Notes under the pieces: generated by a model
Told to the model about the DNA's origin: nothing
The model's input: only the letters and a program-made list of their open reading frames with translations
Databases searched by the model: none
Shown here: positions 27,507 through 36,706 of the stretch, one piece after another
How positions within the stretch are numbered: the stretch's first letter is position 1
How the letters are laid out: each line of letters starts with the position of its first letter
Position numbers and translations under genes: made by a program
Assembly: GCF_001429025.1 (NCBI RefSeq)
Contig: NZ_LMHT01000004.1
Coordinates: forward strand, 72,825 to 136,824
Length of the DNA: 64,000 bases
Source of the DNA: Phenylobacterium sp. Root700
Lineage (GTDB): Bacteria; Pseudomonadota; Alphaproteobacteria; Caulobacterales; Caulobacteraceae
Direction of reading: 5' to 3'

Positions 27507-27510
27507 GACG

Positions 27511-28347
27511 CTAATGGGATGTCAGCAGGGGAACGGGCGGCTCGCCCAGCATCTCGCGGCTCACCCCGCCCAGAACCATTTCGCGTAGTCTGGATCGTCC
27601 ATAGAGGCCCATGACCAGGAGATCGGCGTTCAGCGCCTTGATCTGCCGACGCAACACCTTGCCGACCGACACATCATCGCTGTGATCGACAATGACCTGG
27701 GTCTTGCAGCCGTGCCGCTCCATATGGCGCTCCAGGAAGCCGTCCGCGCCGTGCATGCCCGAGGGCGAAACGACCATCACGGTCACCTCTTCGGCCGCAT
27801 CCAAGAACGGCCAGGCGTCATGAAGGGCGCGGGCCGACTCGCGCGTGTTCTTCCAAGCGATCAACACCCGTTTGGGCATCCCGCGCCATTCGCCTTCCTC
27901 AGGTACAATCAGCGTCGGCCCGCCGCTGGCCAAGCCGAGTGTGGCCGCCGAAACGCTGCGCCCTCCCCGGCTGGTCTCGACGCGCGGCGGGAGGATGCAG
28001 AGATCAGCCCGGCGAGCCGCCGCGATAAGGGCTGCGTCGCTGTCGCCGTCGATCACCCGCCATTCGAATGAGGCCCCGGCCCGCTCAGCGGCGCGCCGCA
28101 GCGTTTCCTCGGCGACATCGGCCGCCAACTTCACCGCCGCGGCGCTCTCGGTCATGACCGCCTCGATTTCATGCCGAGGCAGATAGGCCAGCCCCTCGGC
28201 GGCGAACAGATCATAGGTGAAGTGCGAACGCAGGAAGACGCCGGTCAGGGTCGACTCCCACCGCGTCGCCAGATCGACGGCCAAGGCGCAGCGCCCACGC
28301 GACGCATCGGTCTCGTCGACCGCCAGGATGATGTCGCGAAAGCTCAT
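27511..28347 (-). CDS. Universal stress protein, tandem UspA domains
   Basis: Protein of 278 residues. The N-terminal domain begins FRDIILAVDETDASRGRCAL. The second has VLIAWKNTRESARALHDAWP and ADLLVMGLYGRSRLREMVLGG. First gene of a two-gene Usp unit. A perfect FNR/FixK box sits 52 bases upstream of its start. Confidence 0.92.
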   Translation of the reverse strand: MSFRDIILAVDETDASRGRCALAVDLATRWESTLTGVFLRSHFTYDLFAAEGLAYLPRHEIEAVMTESAAAVKLAADVAEETLRRAAERAGASFEWRVIDGDSDAALIAAARRADLCILPPRVETSRGGRSVSAATLGLASGGPTLIVPEEGEWRGMPKRVLIAWKNTRESARALHDAWPFLDAAEEVTVMVVSPSGMHGADGFLERHMERHGCKTQVIVDHSDDVSVGKVLRRQIKALNADLLVMGLYGRSRLREMVLGGVSREMLGEPPVPLLTSH

Positions 28348-28398
28348 GAAACACTCCTTCGATCGGTCGGCAGTCTGCTCGTTCCAGGCAGGGCGGCC

Positions 28399-28412
28399 TT
28401 GATCGTAATCAA
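28399..28412. promoter_or_regulatory. FNR/FixK box upstream of usp pair
   Basis: TTGATCGTAATCAA is a perfect consensus site in the divergent gap between the usp pair and the BON-domain gene, 52 bases from the usp start. Confidence 0.85.
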
Positions 28413-28439
28413 CCCATCGCGTGGGCAGGCCAGCGCTAA

Positions 28440-28453
28440 TTGACCCGGGTCAA
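28440..28453. promoter_or_regulatory. Second FNR/FixK-like box, facing the BON gene
   Basis: TTGACCCGGGTCAA is a perfect palindrome that keeps TTGA-N6-TCAA. It lies 68 bases upstream of ATG 28521, so each divergent unit has its own site. Confidence 0.7.
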
Positions 28454-28520
28454 AGCCGACCACCGCGAAGTCTGAGACGGTCGCCTTGGCGTGATTGTCA
28501 CGCCCATTCTGGAGAAAGCC

Positions 28521-29168
28521 ATGGACGACAAAGCACTCAAGGCGCGGGTCGAGGCCGAACTCGAGTGGGAGCCGAGCGTCGACGCCGCGGACATCGGAAT
28601 AACCGTCGAGGACGGGATCGTGGGGCTAAATGGCCACGTTCCAAACTACGCTCAGAAGGTCGCCGCCGAGGCTGCGGTCAAGCGGGTGAAGGGCGTGCGG
28701 GGCTTCGTGGAGCATCTGCAGGTGCAGCCTACGCCTTCGGCTCATAGCGACGACGCCGTCGCCAGCCGGCTGGCGAGCATCCTCGACTGGACCGTCGAGG
28801 TGCCCGCCGATCAGGTCAAGGTGAAGGTCGAGAACGGGTTTGTGACCCTTCTGGGCAAGGTCGACTGGCAGTTCCAAAGAGCCGCCGCCGAGCATGCCGT
28901 GCGTCCGCAACAGGGCGTTCGCGGCGTGCTCAACGAAATCCAGGTGAAGCCTCATGCCCAAGCCTCCGACATCAAGCAGCGGATCCAAGCGGCGTTGGAG
29001 CGCCGAGCCGATATCGAAGCCAACCAGATCGTCGTCACCGTGGTGGGGGACACAGTCAGGCTCGACGGAAAGGTCCGCGCCTGGTTCGAGCGCGACGTCA
29101 TTGAACATGCAGCCTGGGCTGCTCCTGGAGTGGCCAAGGTCGACGATCACATCGCGATCGGCCTCTAG
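28521..29168 (+). CDS. BON-domain protein with three repeats
   Basis: Protein of 215 residues from ATG 28521 (GGAG eight bases upstream). Three BON domains span about residues 3-70, 77-145 and 149-215, each with the ...V.V.V.DG.V.L.G.V pattern followed by A...A...GV. BON domains bind phospholipid or act in envelope stability and osmotic stress. No signal peptide is visible, so it is probably cytoplasmic or peripheral. Driven by the divergent FNR-box region. Confidence 0.9.
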   Translation: MDDKALKARVEAELEWEPSVDAADIGITVEDGIVGLNGHVPNYAQKVAAEAAVKRVKGVRGFVEHLQVQPTPSAHSDDAVASRLASILDWTVEVPADQVKVKVENGFVTLLGKVDWQFQRAAAEHAVRPQQGVRGVLNEIQVKPHAQASDIKQRIQAALERRADIEANQIVVTVVGDTVRLDGKVRAWFERDVIEHAAWAAPGVAKVDDHIAIGL

Positions 29169-29230
29169 CTCTCGTTCGTAGGCCCCGCCGACCTGCGGCG
29201 CCTACGGCGTCAACATCACCGGAGAACATC

Positions 29231-29998
29231 ATGCCACGACTTGCGGACAAGGTGGCTGTCGTCACAGGCGCGGCGCTGGGGATCGGACAAGCGATCTGCC
29301 GGAGAATGGTCCAAGAAGGCGCGAAGATCGCGCTGCTCGACCTTCTGGACAGCGAGGGCGCCGCGCTCGCCAACGAACTGGCAGGTGGCGACCAGAGGGC
29401 GGCGTACTGGCGATGCGACGTCTCCGTCGAGCGGGAGGTCGAGAAGGTCATGGCCGAGGTCGCCGCGACGTTCGGCCGGGTCGATATCGTCGTGAACAAC
29501 GCCGGCGTCGCCGGCGCCAACAAACCCACCCATGAAATCACCGAGGCCGAATGGGACTGGGTGCAGGCGATCAATGTGAAGGGGGTCTTCTTCGGGACGA
29601 AACACGCCATCGCGCACCTGCGCCGAGCGGGCGGCGGCGCCATCATCAATCTGTCGTCGATCTATGGACTGGTCAGCGCGCCGGATGTACCGCCCTATCA
29701 CGCCTCGAAGGGCGCTGTGCGCTTGATGACCAAGACGGACGCGCTCATCTACGCCCCCGACCAGATCCGCGTGAACTCGATTCATCCCGGCTTCATCTGG
29801 ACCCCGATGGTCGAGCATCACCTCGCCGCACAAGGGGACCTCGCCGCGGCCAGGGCGGCGACCGCGGCTCTGCATCCGCTCGGCAGGATGGGCGAGCCGG
29901 ACGACATCGCCTGGGGCGCCGTATACCTAGCGTCGGACGAGGCGAGGTTCGTAACCGGTTCGGAGCTGGTGATCGACGGCGGCTATACCGCCCGTTGA
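29231..29998 (+). CDS. Short-chain dehydrogenase/reductase
   Basis: Classical SDR of 255 residues. Cofactor motif TGAALGIG near the N-terminus, NNAGVAG in the middle, catalytic Ser in NLSSIYG and the YHASKGA catalytic Tyr/Lys. It ends in FVTGSELVIDGGYTAR, typical of the family. NAD(H) or NADP(H) oxidoreductase of unknown substrate. Lies 62 bases after the BON gene and may share its hypoxic promoter. Confidence 0.93.
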   Translation: MPRLADKVAVVTGAALGIGQAICRRMVQEGAKIALLDLLDSEGAALANELAGGDQRAAYWRCDVSVEREVEKVMAEVAATFGRVDIVVNNAGVAGANKPTHEITEAEWDWVQAINVKGVFFGTKHAIAHLRRAGGGAIINLSSIYGLVSAPDVPPYHASKGAVRLMTKTDALIYAPDQIRVNSIHPGFIWTPMVEHHLAAQGDLAAARAATAALHPLGRMGEPDDIAWGAVYLASDEARFVTGSELVIDGGYTAR

Positions 29999-30058
29999 CC
30001 CCAGCCACGCTCTCACCCAGAGGGCGGACATGAGGATCGGCGCAGGCAAGGCTCGATC

Positions 30059-30532
30059 ATGACCGCGTCATCCGACAGCGCCGGGCTTCTGGTCTTCCGA
30101 CGCCGCGGCGCTGGCCTTGAACTCCTGCTCGTCCATCCTGGCGGCCCGTTTTGGCGTGGCAAGGACGAGCAGGCTTGGTCGTTTCCCAAGGGGCGGATCG
30201 AAGCGGGCGAAGCGCCCTTGGCCGCCGCCAGACGTGAGTTCCAAGAGGAGACAGGCCTCTCGGTCAAAGGCGACCTGATCGAACTCACCCCCGTCAAGCG
30301 TCCAGGGCGCGGCCACGTCTTTTGCTGGCTGGTGGAGGCCGATCTCGACCTGGGGGCGGCGCACAGCAACAGCTTCGAGCTGAAAGGCCGTAGCAACAAG
30401 AGCAGGGCGTTCCCTGAGATCGACACCTTTGCGTACAGTGCGCCTGCACTCGCGTTGAAACGCATACATACGAGCCTGCGCCCGGTCCTCGGAGAAGCTC
30501 TGCATCGCCTTGGCTGGTCAGGACCGGCCTAG
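30059..30532 (+). CDS. Nudix hydrolase
   Basis: Protein of 157 residues. The Nudix box spans G45-L67, with G-x5-E at G45/E51 and REFQEETGL at its end (R59-L67). The N-terminal SAGLLVFRRRGAGLELLLVH and the PFW...WSFPKG segment resemble diadenosine-polyphosphate or NTP pyrophosphohydrolases. The exact nucleotide substrate is unknown. Follows the SDR gene. Confidence 0.92.
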   Translation: MTASSDSAGLLVFRRRGAGLELLLVHPGGPFWRGKDEQAWSFPKGRIEAGEAPLAAARREFQEETGLSVKGDLIELTPVKRPGRGHVFCWLVEADLDLGAAHSNSFELKGRSNKSRAFPEIDTFAYSAPALALKRIHTSLRPVLGEALHRLGWSGPA

Positions 30533-30538
30533 CGGCGC

Positions 30539-31771
30539 CTATCCTCCCGTCGCGGCCTGAAGAAGCGCGCCAAGCCAGGCGGCGGCGACGACCAGCACGA
30601 GACCCGGAACGACCCGCCAAACGAACGCCGCCTGGCCGCCAGATAGCGCAAGGATGATCTTGGTCAGGGTGTTGGTGGTGAGCCCCGCGAGGATTGGCAT
30701 GACCGCATTGCGCGGCTCAAGGTGACCCGACGCCGCGAGTGAAGCGATCGAGACCGCCGCGGCATGGGTGTCGACAAGGCCCGCTGCAGCCGCTCCAGCA
30801 ACGACGCCCGCCTCGCCGAATAGCGCGGCCAGAGCCGCTGACGCGACCAGAATGCCCGACAAGAGTAGCGCGAAGAACAGCGCGCTTGAGATGCTGAAGG
30901 CCTCCCCGGCCTCCACGCTTTCCTCCGAAGGTGGCTGACGCAGCGCAAAAATTGTGAAGGCCGCGCCGTAGGCCAAGGCTGCAAGTCCCGCGCAAACCAG
31001 GGGCAAGGCCATAGCGTGGAGCGTGGGAATACTGATGGCGGCGATCACCACCCCCATCAGCGCGATCGACGCGATGGTGGAGAGCACAGCGCCGGCGACG
31101 GCGCCCGGCAGAACGCCTGGTGTCTTGGCGGCTCGCGCCGACATGGCGCCTATGGCTGCGCTGCTCGACACGAAGCCGGCCGCCAAGCCTGCGACCGGCA
31201 GACCGAAGCGGACCCCCAATGTGCGTATAGCCACATGACCAGCGGCGCTGATCCCAAGCAGTAGAATAACGACCAGCCATATCGCGCGCGGGTTCAAAGC
31301 ATCATAGGGCCCCATGGCCCGATCCGGCAGCAAGGGCAGAACCACCAGGCTCGCGCCGGCGAGGATGAGCCCGTCACGAACTTCACCGTCGGTTAGCGTG
31401 TTGCTCACGAAGTGATGCAGAGGCGTGCGCGCGGCCAGCAAGACCGCGACGACCACGCCCACAGCGGCGGCCACCATCGGCTGGGCGATGGCTAGGCCCC
31501 CGACCAGCACCGCCAAGACCAGCGCGATCTCGGTGGTCACGCCAGGGTCTCCGTCACCTCGAGTCCGCCAATAACTTAGCGTCGCAAGGAGCGCGACGGC
31601 GGCCGTCGCAATCGCCAGCAGGGTGACCCCGCCGGTCATGAAACCGACCGCCCCGGCCAAGGTCGCGACAGTGAAGGTGCGAATGCCCGCAGCCGTCGGC
31701 GAGGGCCTCCCCTGCTTGCGCCGCTCGCGCTCAGCGCCGATCAGGAGCCCTACGCCCAGGGCGACAGCCAA
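30539..31771 (-). CDS. MgtC/DUF4010 family integral membrane protein
   Basis: About 410 residues and at least ten membrane helices. The N-terminus VALGVGLLIGAERERRKQG matches the MgtC/SapB-type start, and the rest is the DUF4010 domain (LTDGEVRDGLILAGASLVVLPLLPD...). No ATG is available: TTG 31771 is the first start-like codon, and the frame is open about 70 bases farther upstream, so the start is uncertain. Function unknown; MgtC relatives act in magnesium or acid stress. Confidence 0.85.
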   Translation of the reverse strand: MAVALGVGLLIGAERERRKQGRPSPTAAGIRTFTVATLAGAVGFMTGGVTLLAIATAAVALLATLSYWRTRGDGDPGVTTEIALVLAVLVGGLAIAQPMVAAAVGVVVAVLLAARTPLHHFVSNTLTDGEVRDGLILAGASLVVLPLLPDRAMGPYDALNPRAIWLVVILLLGISAAGHVAIRTLGVRFGLPVAGLAAGFVSSSAAIGAMSARAAKTPGVLPGAVAGAVLSTIASIALMGVVIAAISIPTLHAMALPLVCAGLAALAYGAAFTIFALRQPPSEESVEAGEAFSISSALFFALLLSGILVASAALAALFGEAGVVAGAAAAGLVDTHAAAVSIASLAASGHLEPRNAVMPILAGLTTNTLTKIILALSGGQAAFVWRVVPGLVLVVAAAWLGALLQAATGG

Positions 31772-31848
31772 ACTTAGGATCGACTCGCTGAGAATTTGAC
31801 GGCCCTTCCAATGATCCTCGCTCGAGGCGAGCCTCGGAGCCTAACAGA

Positions 31849-32292
31849 CTAGGCGCTCGCCGCGCCGGGGGCAGGCCACAAGGTTCGAAGCGGCGCTGGC
31901 AGATGGCCGGCGATCTTGTCGACCTCGTCACGGTCCACCTGCTCAGCGAGCACCTGAAAAACCGCCTCGACCGCCCCCATCGGTTCGCGGGGGAACCTAT
32001 CGGGCAGTTTCCGCCCAACGGCCTCGATGAATGCTTCAGGGTCGCGGATGCGGGGTGCGTTGTCGGCGGGCCGCCAGCCTTCCAAGACGAAACCCCGCAC
32101 CAACATTGGAAGCTGCGCCGAAAGGCTAAGAACGGCCTCTTGCGGAAGGTGATCGCGAAGCACGTGCAGCACGCCCCGAAGGGCCGAATAGGCGTCGCCT
32201 CGATCGCAGGGCGGCAAGCGCTGTTCGATGAGTTTCAGCCAGGTGTTGGTCTCCTGGACGGTCGTGTCAAAGACAGCGAGGCCGGTGCTCAT
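31849..32292 (-). CDS. DUF2267 protein
   Basis: Protein of 147 residues from ATG 32292 (GGGAG seven bases upstream). It carries DUF2267 features: FDTTVQETNTWLKLIEQRL, DAYSALRGVLHVLRDHLPQ and QLPMLVRGFVLEGW, and two helical repeats. The family is widespread in hypoxia and phosphate-stress loci, with unknown biochemistry. A perfect FNR/FixK box lies 53 bases upstream. Confidence 0.9.
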   Translation of the reverse strand: MSTGLAVFDTTVQETNTWLKLIEQRLPPCDRGDAYSALRGVLHVLRDHLPQEAVLSLSAQLPMLVRGFVLEGWRPADNAPRIRDPEAFIEAVGRKLPDRFPREPMGAVEAVFQVLAEQVDRDEVDKIAGHLPAPLRTLWPAPGAASA

Positions 32293-32344
32293 CAGCGTGC
32301 TCCCATGCTGCCAAGAAGACTGCGCGCTCGCGAACCAGACGGTC

Positions 32345-32358
32345 TTGATGCAGATCAA
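32345..32358. promoter_or_regulatory. FNR/FixK box upstream of the DUF2267 gene
   Basis: TTGATGCAGATCAA is a perfect TTGAT-N4-ATCAA site 53 bases upstream of ATG 32292. Confidence 0.85.
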
Positions 32359-32442
32359 CACCTCCGGACGAATCCGGGGCTCGCTCCCTGCCGCCGCAAG
32401 CCGTTTACCGGGGCGTCCTGCTCGATCTCAAGTCCGCCGACT

Positions 32443-33372
32443 TCAGGGCTCTGACGCCAAGGCCTGGGCTGCCGATACCAAGGCCGGCGAACTACCCGGC
32501 GGCTCAGAAGGTTGCGCTTGCGCGAAATCGGGAAGCGCCAGCGCGTCAAGGGCGCGCCAAGCCCTCTTCAGTTCGCGGCGATGAATCCGATGCAGGCTTG
32601 GCTGCAAGCCGGGAACCTTGTCCAGATCCCCACAATGGGTGAGGTTCTTACGGAGCCCGGCGCAGACCGCGTCGTCATTCATCTCGCCCAGGGCGGTTTG
32701 GAGCGCGATCACCGCGGCGATGTATTGGGTCTCAGCGGGCGAGCCCCTGCTGCAGACCTCGCAATTGTATCGCAGCGTTCTGACGTGGCCGCGCAGCTTG
32801 TGACGCCCTCGCCGCCCCAGCGCCATGACCTGCTTCTCACCAACCCGTATTGCCGCGTCGGCCCGGCTCAACCAGTTCGCAATCACAGTGTCGAAGGGGA
32901 GGCGCCCCTCCCCGGCCTCAAGCGCCCGCAGCAGCACATGCTCGAGGCCGTCAGCAAGCGTCGCGGCTCTCGCCGACAGGAGCTCGGCCTTCGCCATTTC
33001 GACCGTCGCATCGCGCCTCGTCCGGGCGCTGGCGATCAACAGGTCGGCTGGCCGAAACTCACCCGTATAGGGGTGCTTGGCCACGAGGCGTTCCGAGAGG
33101 ACGTCGAGATCACGAACCTTCCCGAGACGTCGCGCTTGCCAGCGCAGCTCGCGACGAAGCCAGGCGACATCCGGCGCAGGAAGCACGGCCTGCAGAAGCC
33201 AGACACCGTCGGCGGCGCGCCGCAAGGCCCCGCGCAACGCATGGACAGTCTCTGGAGTCGCCGAGGCGAAAAACGCCTCGCGGGCGTGCCGGACCTGACC
33301 GCTGAGCTGAAGCAGGATTGCCCGAGCCTCACTCGGGCGGGGCGCGTGCGAGGCCTGGCTTGTTGACGTCAT
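32443..33372 (-). CDS. CHAD-domain protein
   Basis: Protein of 309 residues from ATG 33372 (GGAG nine bases upstream); ATG 33387 is an alternative. A single CHAD helical domain is shown by conserved His/Arg clusters: VHALRGALRRA, LRRELRWQARRLGKVRDLDV, and the second half HKLRGHVRTLRYNCEVC with LGEMNDDAV. CHAD domains bind inorganic polyphosphate. The usual CYTH partner domain is absent. An FNR-like box lies about 90 bases upstream. Confidence 0.9.
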   Translation of the reverse strand: MTSTSQASHAPRPSEARAILLQLSGQVRHAREAFFASATPETVHALRGALRRAADGVWLLQAVLPAPDVAWLRRELRWQARRLGKVRDLDVLSERLVAKHPYTGEFRPADLLIASARTRRDATVEMAKAELLSARAATLADGLEHVLLRALEAGEGRLPFDTVIANWLSRADAAIRVGEKQVMALGRRGRHKLRGHVRTLRYNCEVCSRGSPAETQYIAAVIALQTALGEMNDDAVCAGLRKNLTHCGDLDKVPGLQPSLHRIHRRELKRAWRALDALALPDFAQAQPSEPPGSSPALVSAAQALASEP

Positions 33373-33460
33373 GACGCAGATCTCCATCGCTCATGGCTCC
33401 GCCCAGAAGACGGAGCCTTCGTCTCGTCGAGCAGAGTGAGGCGCGAGACGCTGCTCGGTC

Positions 33461-33474
33461 ATGACATTGATCAA
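33461..33474. promoter_or_regulatory. FNR/FixK-like box upstream of the CHAD gene
   Basis: ATGACATTGATCAA has a good ATCAA arm and an ATGAC left arm. It lies 89 bases upstream of ATG 33372. Position fits, but the match is imperfect. Confidence 0.5.
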
Positions 33475-33863
33475 GTCCCTCCGCCCTTGACCGCGTTTGT
33501 CTGAGAGGCCTTCAAAGGAACGATCAGAATGACGGCGCAAGACAACAGACCGCTCGAGGCCTAGCGACCGGTGAGCCGGCGGTGTCCGAGACCTTGGATG
33601 GGCGGCTTCACGCCCTCGTCCCGCTCCTGGAGCACGGGCGGCATGGCGGTTGGGCGCCCAGGCCGACGTAGCGGCGCTTTGCCGGAGCCCACAGCGTCCG
33701 GCCTCATATTTCTGAGGCTACCAGTCACGTTCGCATAGCTCGGCGACGTCGACACCACTCGGCCAAGACGCCCAAGCATGCGCGGCTCCCAGCCCCTGAA
33801 CCGCGTGCCAGCGAGCGGCAAGATGGCCCCCCGCAGCATCCCGCACTCCTGCTGGGCGGCCAT
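33475..33863. other. Intergenic stretch without a convincing gene
   Basis: About 390 bases. Reading frames exist on the minus strand (33561-33863), but the predicted product is arginine/proline-rich, resembles no family and has no clear ribosome binding site. No repeats or RNA gene were recognised. Confidence 0.4.
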
Positions 33864-33992
33864 TTACAGTACGCCCAGCCTCAGAAAAGCGGCGGCGGCC
33901 AGACCGCACATGGCTGCAACGACCACCCAACCGCGGATCGTCAGCATGTTCAATCGCCGGCGACGCCATGAGCGGCGCTTGAAGATACGCAT
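33864..33992 (-). CDS. Small basic single-helix membrane protein
   Basis: Candidate 42-residue protein. It has a strongly basic N-terminus (MRIFKRRSWRRRRLNMLTIR), then one membrane helix (WVVVAAMCGLAAAAFL) and a short RLGVL tail. The positive-inside pattern is typical of real small membrane proteins. AGG five bases before ATG 33992 is a weak ribosome site. No homologue was recognised. Confidence 0.4.
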   Translation of the reverse strand: MRIFKRRSWRRRRLNMLTIRGWVVVAAMCGLAAAAFLRLGVL

Positions 33993-34040
33993 CGACCTAT
34001 CGTTCATCAGCAAGGGGGCGTTCGAAATTTGTCTGCGTGC

Positions 34041-36326
34041 CTACGGCGCGCCAACGAACTGGGCTTCGAACGCCGCGAGGGTCGCCATGGTGAGGATGCG
34101 CGAAACGGAGTCTCCCAGCCCGCAGATCTGCACGGGGCAGCAGAGCCCCACGAGGATCGGCCCCACAACCGCAACCTCGCCCAGCGCCTGAACCAGCTTT
34201 GTCGAAACGGCGGCGGAGTGGACAGCGGGCATGATCAGCACATTGGCCGGCTCACTGAGACGCTGAAACCGATAGCTCTCCCATAGCGCCCGATCGAGCG
34301 CGACGTCCGGCGGCATTTCGCCCTCATATTCAAAGTCCGCGCCGCGTTCGTCCAGAAGTGCGACCGCCCTTCGCGCACTCTGCGGCTGCTCGCCATGGGG
34401 ATGACCGAAGCTGGCGTTTGATAGAAATGCGACCCGCGGCGTGTGCCCCAACCTGCGCACCGCCGCGGCCGCCTCGCAGGCGATTTCGACCAGGTCCTCG
34501 GCGCTGGGGGTTTCACTGACGGAGGTGTCGGCGACGAAGATGGTTCGCCCCCTGGCCAGCAACACCGAAAGGCCCAAGACCCGCCCGCCGCGAACAGGGT
34601 CCATGACGCGCGACACCTCTTCGAGGCATTGGTCAAAATTGCGGGTGACGCCGGTGACCATCGCATCAGCGTCGCCCAAGGCGACCATGGCGCCAGCGAA
34701 GCTGTTTCGATCAAGATTGATCAGGCGTTGGATGTCGCGCTTGAGATAGCCCTTGCGTTGGAGACGCCCATAGAGGTGATCCACATAGGCGCCGTTGCGA
34801 TCCGACAGCCGGGCGTTGACGATCTCGATCCCGAACTCCGAGACATCCAGCCCCGCCTCCTCCGCATTGGCCCGGACCAGGTTTTCACGACCGAGCAGGA
34901 CAGGAACGCCAAGGCCCTGGCTGCCGAAAGCGTAGGCTGCGCGAATGACCGACGGCTCCTCGCCCTCGGCGAAAACGACGCGCTTGCCTGGCGCTGAGCG
35001 GACAGCGTCCGTGATGGTCTGCAGGAAGCCCGCCGATGGGTCGAGGCGGCGGCGAAGCTGAGCCCGATAGGCGTTCATATCGGCGATCGGACGACGCGCC
35101 ACGCCGCTGCGCATCGCCGCTTCGGCCACAAACGGCGGAACGAACCAGATCAGGCGCGGATCGAACGGCGAGGGAATGATGTAGTCGCGCCCAAACTTGA
35201 GCTGACGCCCCTGGCAGGCGATCGCCACCTCGTCGGGCACATCTTCGCGGGCCAGCATGGCCAGCGCCTGGGCCGCGGCGACCTTCATCTCGTGATTGAT
35301 CGACCTGGCCTGAACATCCAGCGCGCCGCGGAAGATGTAGGGGAACCCCAGGATGTTGTTCACCTGGTTCGGATAGTCCGACCGCCCGGTGGCGATGATG
35401 GCGTCCTGGCGCACCTCCAGAACCTCTTCGGGCGTAATTTCCGGATCCGGATTGGCCATGGCGAAAATGATGGGATTGGGCGCCATCGTCGCCACCATGT
35501 CCTTCGTCAGCACGCCCCTGGCCGACACGCCGATGAAGACGTCGGCGTTCACCAGCGCCTGCGCCAAGGTTCGATGCGGCGTGTCGGTCGCATGGACCGC
35601 CTTCCACTGGTCCATTCCCACCGGTCGGCCGCGATAAACGACGCCATCGATGTCGACGAGGATGGTGTTCTCGGCTCGGACGCCGAGCGCCTTCATCAGC
35701 GTGATGGACCCCAAGCCCGCCGCGCCCGCGCCGCACAGAACCAGACGCACATCCTCGATCTTGCGGCCGGTGACCTCGCAGGCGTTGATCAAGCCGGCCG
35801 AGCAGATGATGGCGGTCCCGTGCTGGTCGTCGTGGAAGACTGGAACGTCGAGCAGGTCCTGCAGCGCCGCCTCGATCCGGAAGCAGTCTGGGCTCGAGAT
35901 GTCTTCGAGATTGACGCCGCCGAACGTCGCGCCGATGTGGCGCACGACCTCGATGAACGCGTCGGCGTCGCTGGTGGCGACCTCGATGTCGAAGGAGTCG
36001 AGGTCGGCGAACCGTTTGAAGAGAACGGACTTGCCCTCCATGACCGGCTTCGAGGCCAGGGAGCCCAGGTTGCCGAGACCCAAGATCGCCGTGCCGTTGG
36101 AGATCACGCCGACCAGGTTGCCCTTGGAGGTGTAGTCGTAGGCGGCGTCCGGGTTATCGGCGATCTTGCGCACCGGCGCGGCGACGCCCGGCGAATAGGC
36201 GAGACTGAGATCACGTTGCGTCGCCATGGGCTTGGTCGCCGCGATCGCGATCTTGCCGGGTTGCGGATAGCGGTGGAAATCCAGGGCTTCCTGCTCGTCG
36301 CGCGCGCGCCGATCTTGGAGGGGCAT
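34041..36326 (-). CDS. maeB: NADP-dependent malic enzyme with C-terminal phosphotransacetylase-like domain
   Basis: Protein of 761 residues from ATG 36326 (GAGG nine bases upstream). The malic domain (about 1-420) has LAYSPGVAAPV, DLDSFDIEVATSDADAF, VPVFHDDQHGTAI and the NAD(P)-binding LCGAGAAGLGS. Residues about 430-755 form a phosphate acetyltransferase-like domain (KRVVFAEGEEPSVIRAAYAF, GDADAMVTGVTRNF, MPAVHSAAVSTKL) that in this family is regulatory. It decarboxylates malate to pyruvate and makes NADPH. Confidence 0.95.
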   Translation of the reverse strand: MPLQDRRARDEQEALDFHRYPQPGKIAIAATKPMATQRDLSLAYSPGVAAPVRKIADNPDAAYDYTSKGNLVGVISNGTAILGLGNLGSLASKPVMEGKSVLFKRFADLDSFDIEVATSDADAFIEVVRHIGATFGGVNLEDISSPDCFRIEAALQDLLDVPVFHDDQHGTAIICSAGLINACEVTGRKIEDVRLVLCGAGAAGLGSITLMKALGVRAENTILVDIDGVVYRGRPVGMDQWKAVHATDTPHRTLAQALVNADVFIGVSARGVLTKDMVATMAPNPIIFAMANPDPEITPEEVLEVRQDAIIATGRSDYPNQVNNILGFPYIFRGALDVQARSINHEMKVAAAQALAMLAREDVPDEVAIACQGRQLKFGRDYIIPSPFDPRLIWFVPPFVAEAAMRSGVARRPIADMNAYRAQLRRRLDPSAGFLQTITDAVRSAPGKRVVFAEGEEPSVIRAAYAFGSQGLGVPVLLGRENLVRANAEEAGLDVSEFGIEIVNARLSDRNGAYVDHLYGRLQRKGYLKRDIQRLINLDRNSFAGAMVALGDADAMVTGVTRNFDQCLEEVSRVMDPVRGGRVLGLSVLLARGRTIFVADTSVSETPSAEDLVEIACEAAAAVRRLGHTPRVAFLSNASFGHPHGEQPQSARRAVALLDERGADFEYEGEMPPDVALDRALWESYRFQRLSEPANVLIMPAVHSAAVSTKLVQALGEVAVVGPILVGLCCPVQICGLGDSVSRILTMATLAAFEAQFVGAP

Positions 36327-36337
36327 GGCCAAAGTCC

Positions 36338-36706
36338 TCAGGATGTTGGTTGGGCGCCAAGCGCCCAAAGCACGCCCACCACCGCGCCCTTGACGATGGG
36401 CAGGAAGAGCAAGATGAGGGCGGTCAGCGCCGGGAGCAGGATCGCCAAGAGCAGTCCTGTCGGCAGGGTCCAGATCACCCGGAAGGCCAGCAGCGGCGCG
36501 ACGACGAGGTGGCCGACGATGAGGATGGTGAAATAAGGCGGCGCGTCGTCGGCCGGATAGCGCCCGTTCTCATGCCGACAGATGTCGCAGAACGGGCGGA
36601 TCTTCAGGTAGGCGCGAAAGAGGCTTCCCTCGCCGCAGTTGGGACAACGCCCCCGCGCCCCGCGCTTCAGACCAAGCCACGCAGAACGCGCCTTGGTCGA
36701 GCTCAT
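36338..36706 (-). CDS. DUF983 zinc-ribbon membrane protein
   Basis: Protein of 122 residues. An N-terminal four-cysteine ribbon (RCPNCGEGSLF and CDICRHENGRYP) precedes two membrane helices (PPYFTILIVGHLVVAPLLAF, then a second helix ending LLFLPIVKG). DUF983 proteins often sit near oxidase and haem genes and are uncharacterised. The start overlaps the stop of the upstream methyltransferase by four bases (36703-36706). A paralogue is at 37480-37839. Confidence 0.9.
   Translation of the reverse strand: MSSTKARSAWLGLKRGARGRCPNCGEGSLFRAYLKIRPFCDICRHENGRYPADDAPPYFTILIVGHLVVAPLLAFRVIWTLPTGLLLAILLPALTALILLFLPIVKGAVVGVLWALGAQPTS

Noticed and set aside
33561..33863. A 100-codon minus-strand frame
   Set aside because: No ribosome site, no family, and arginine/proline-rich composition. 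Recorded as intergenic.
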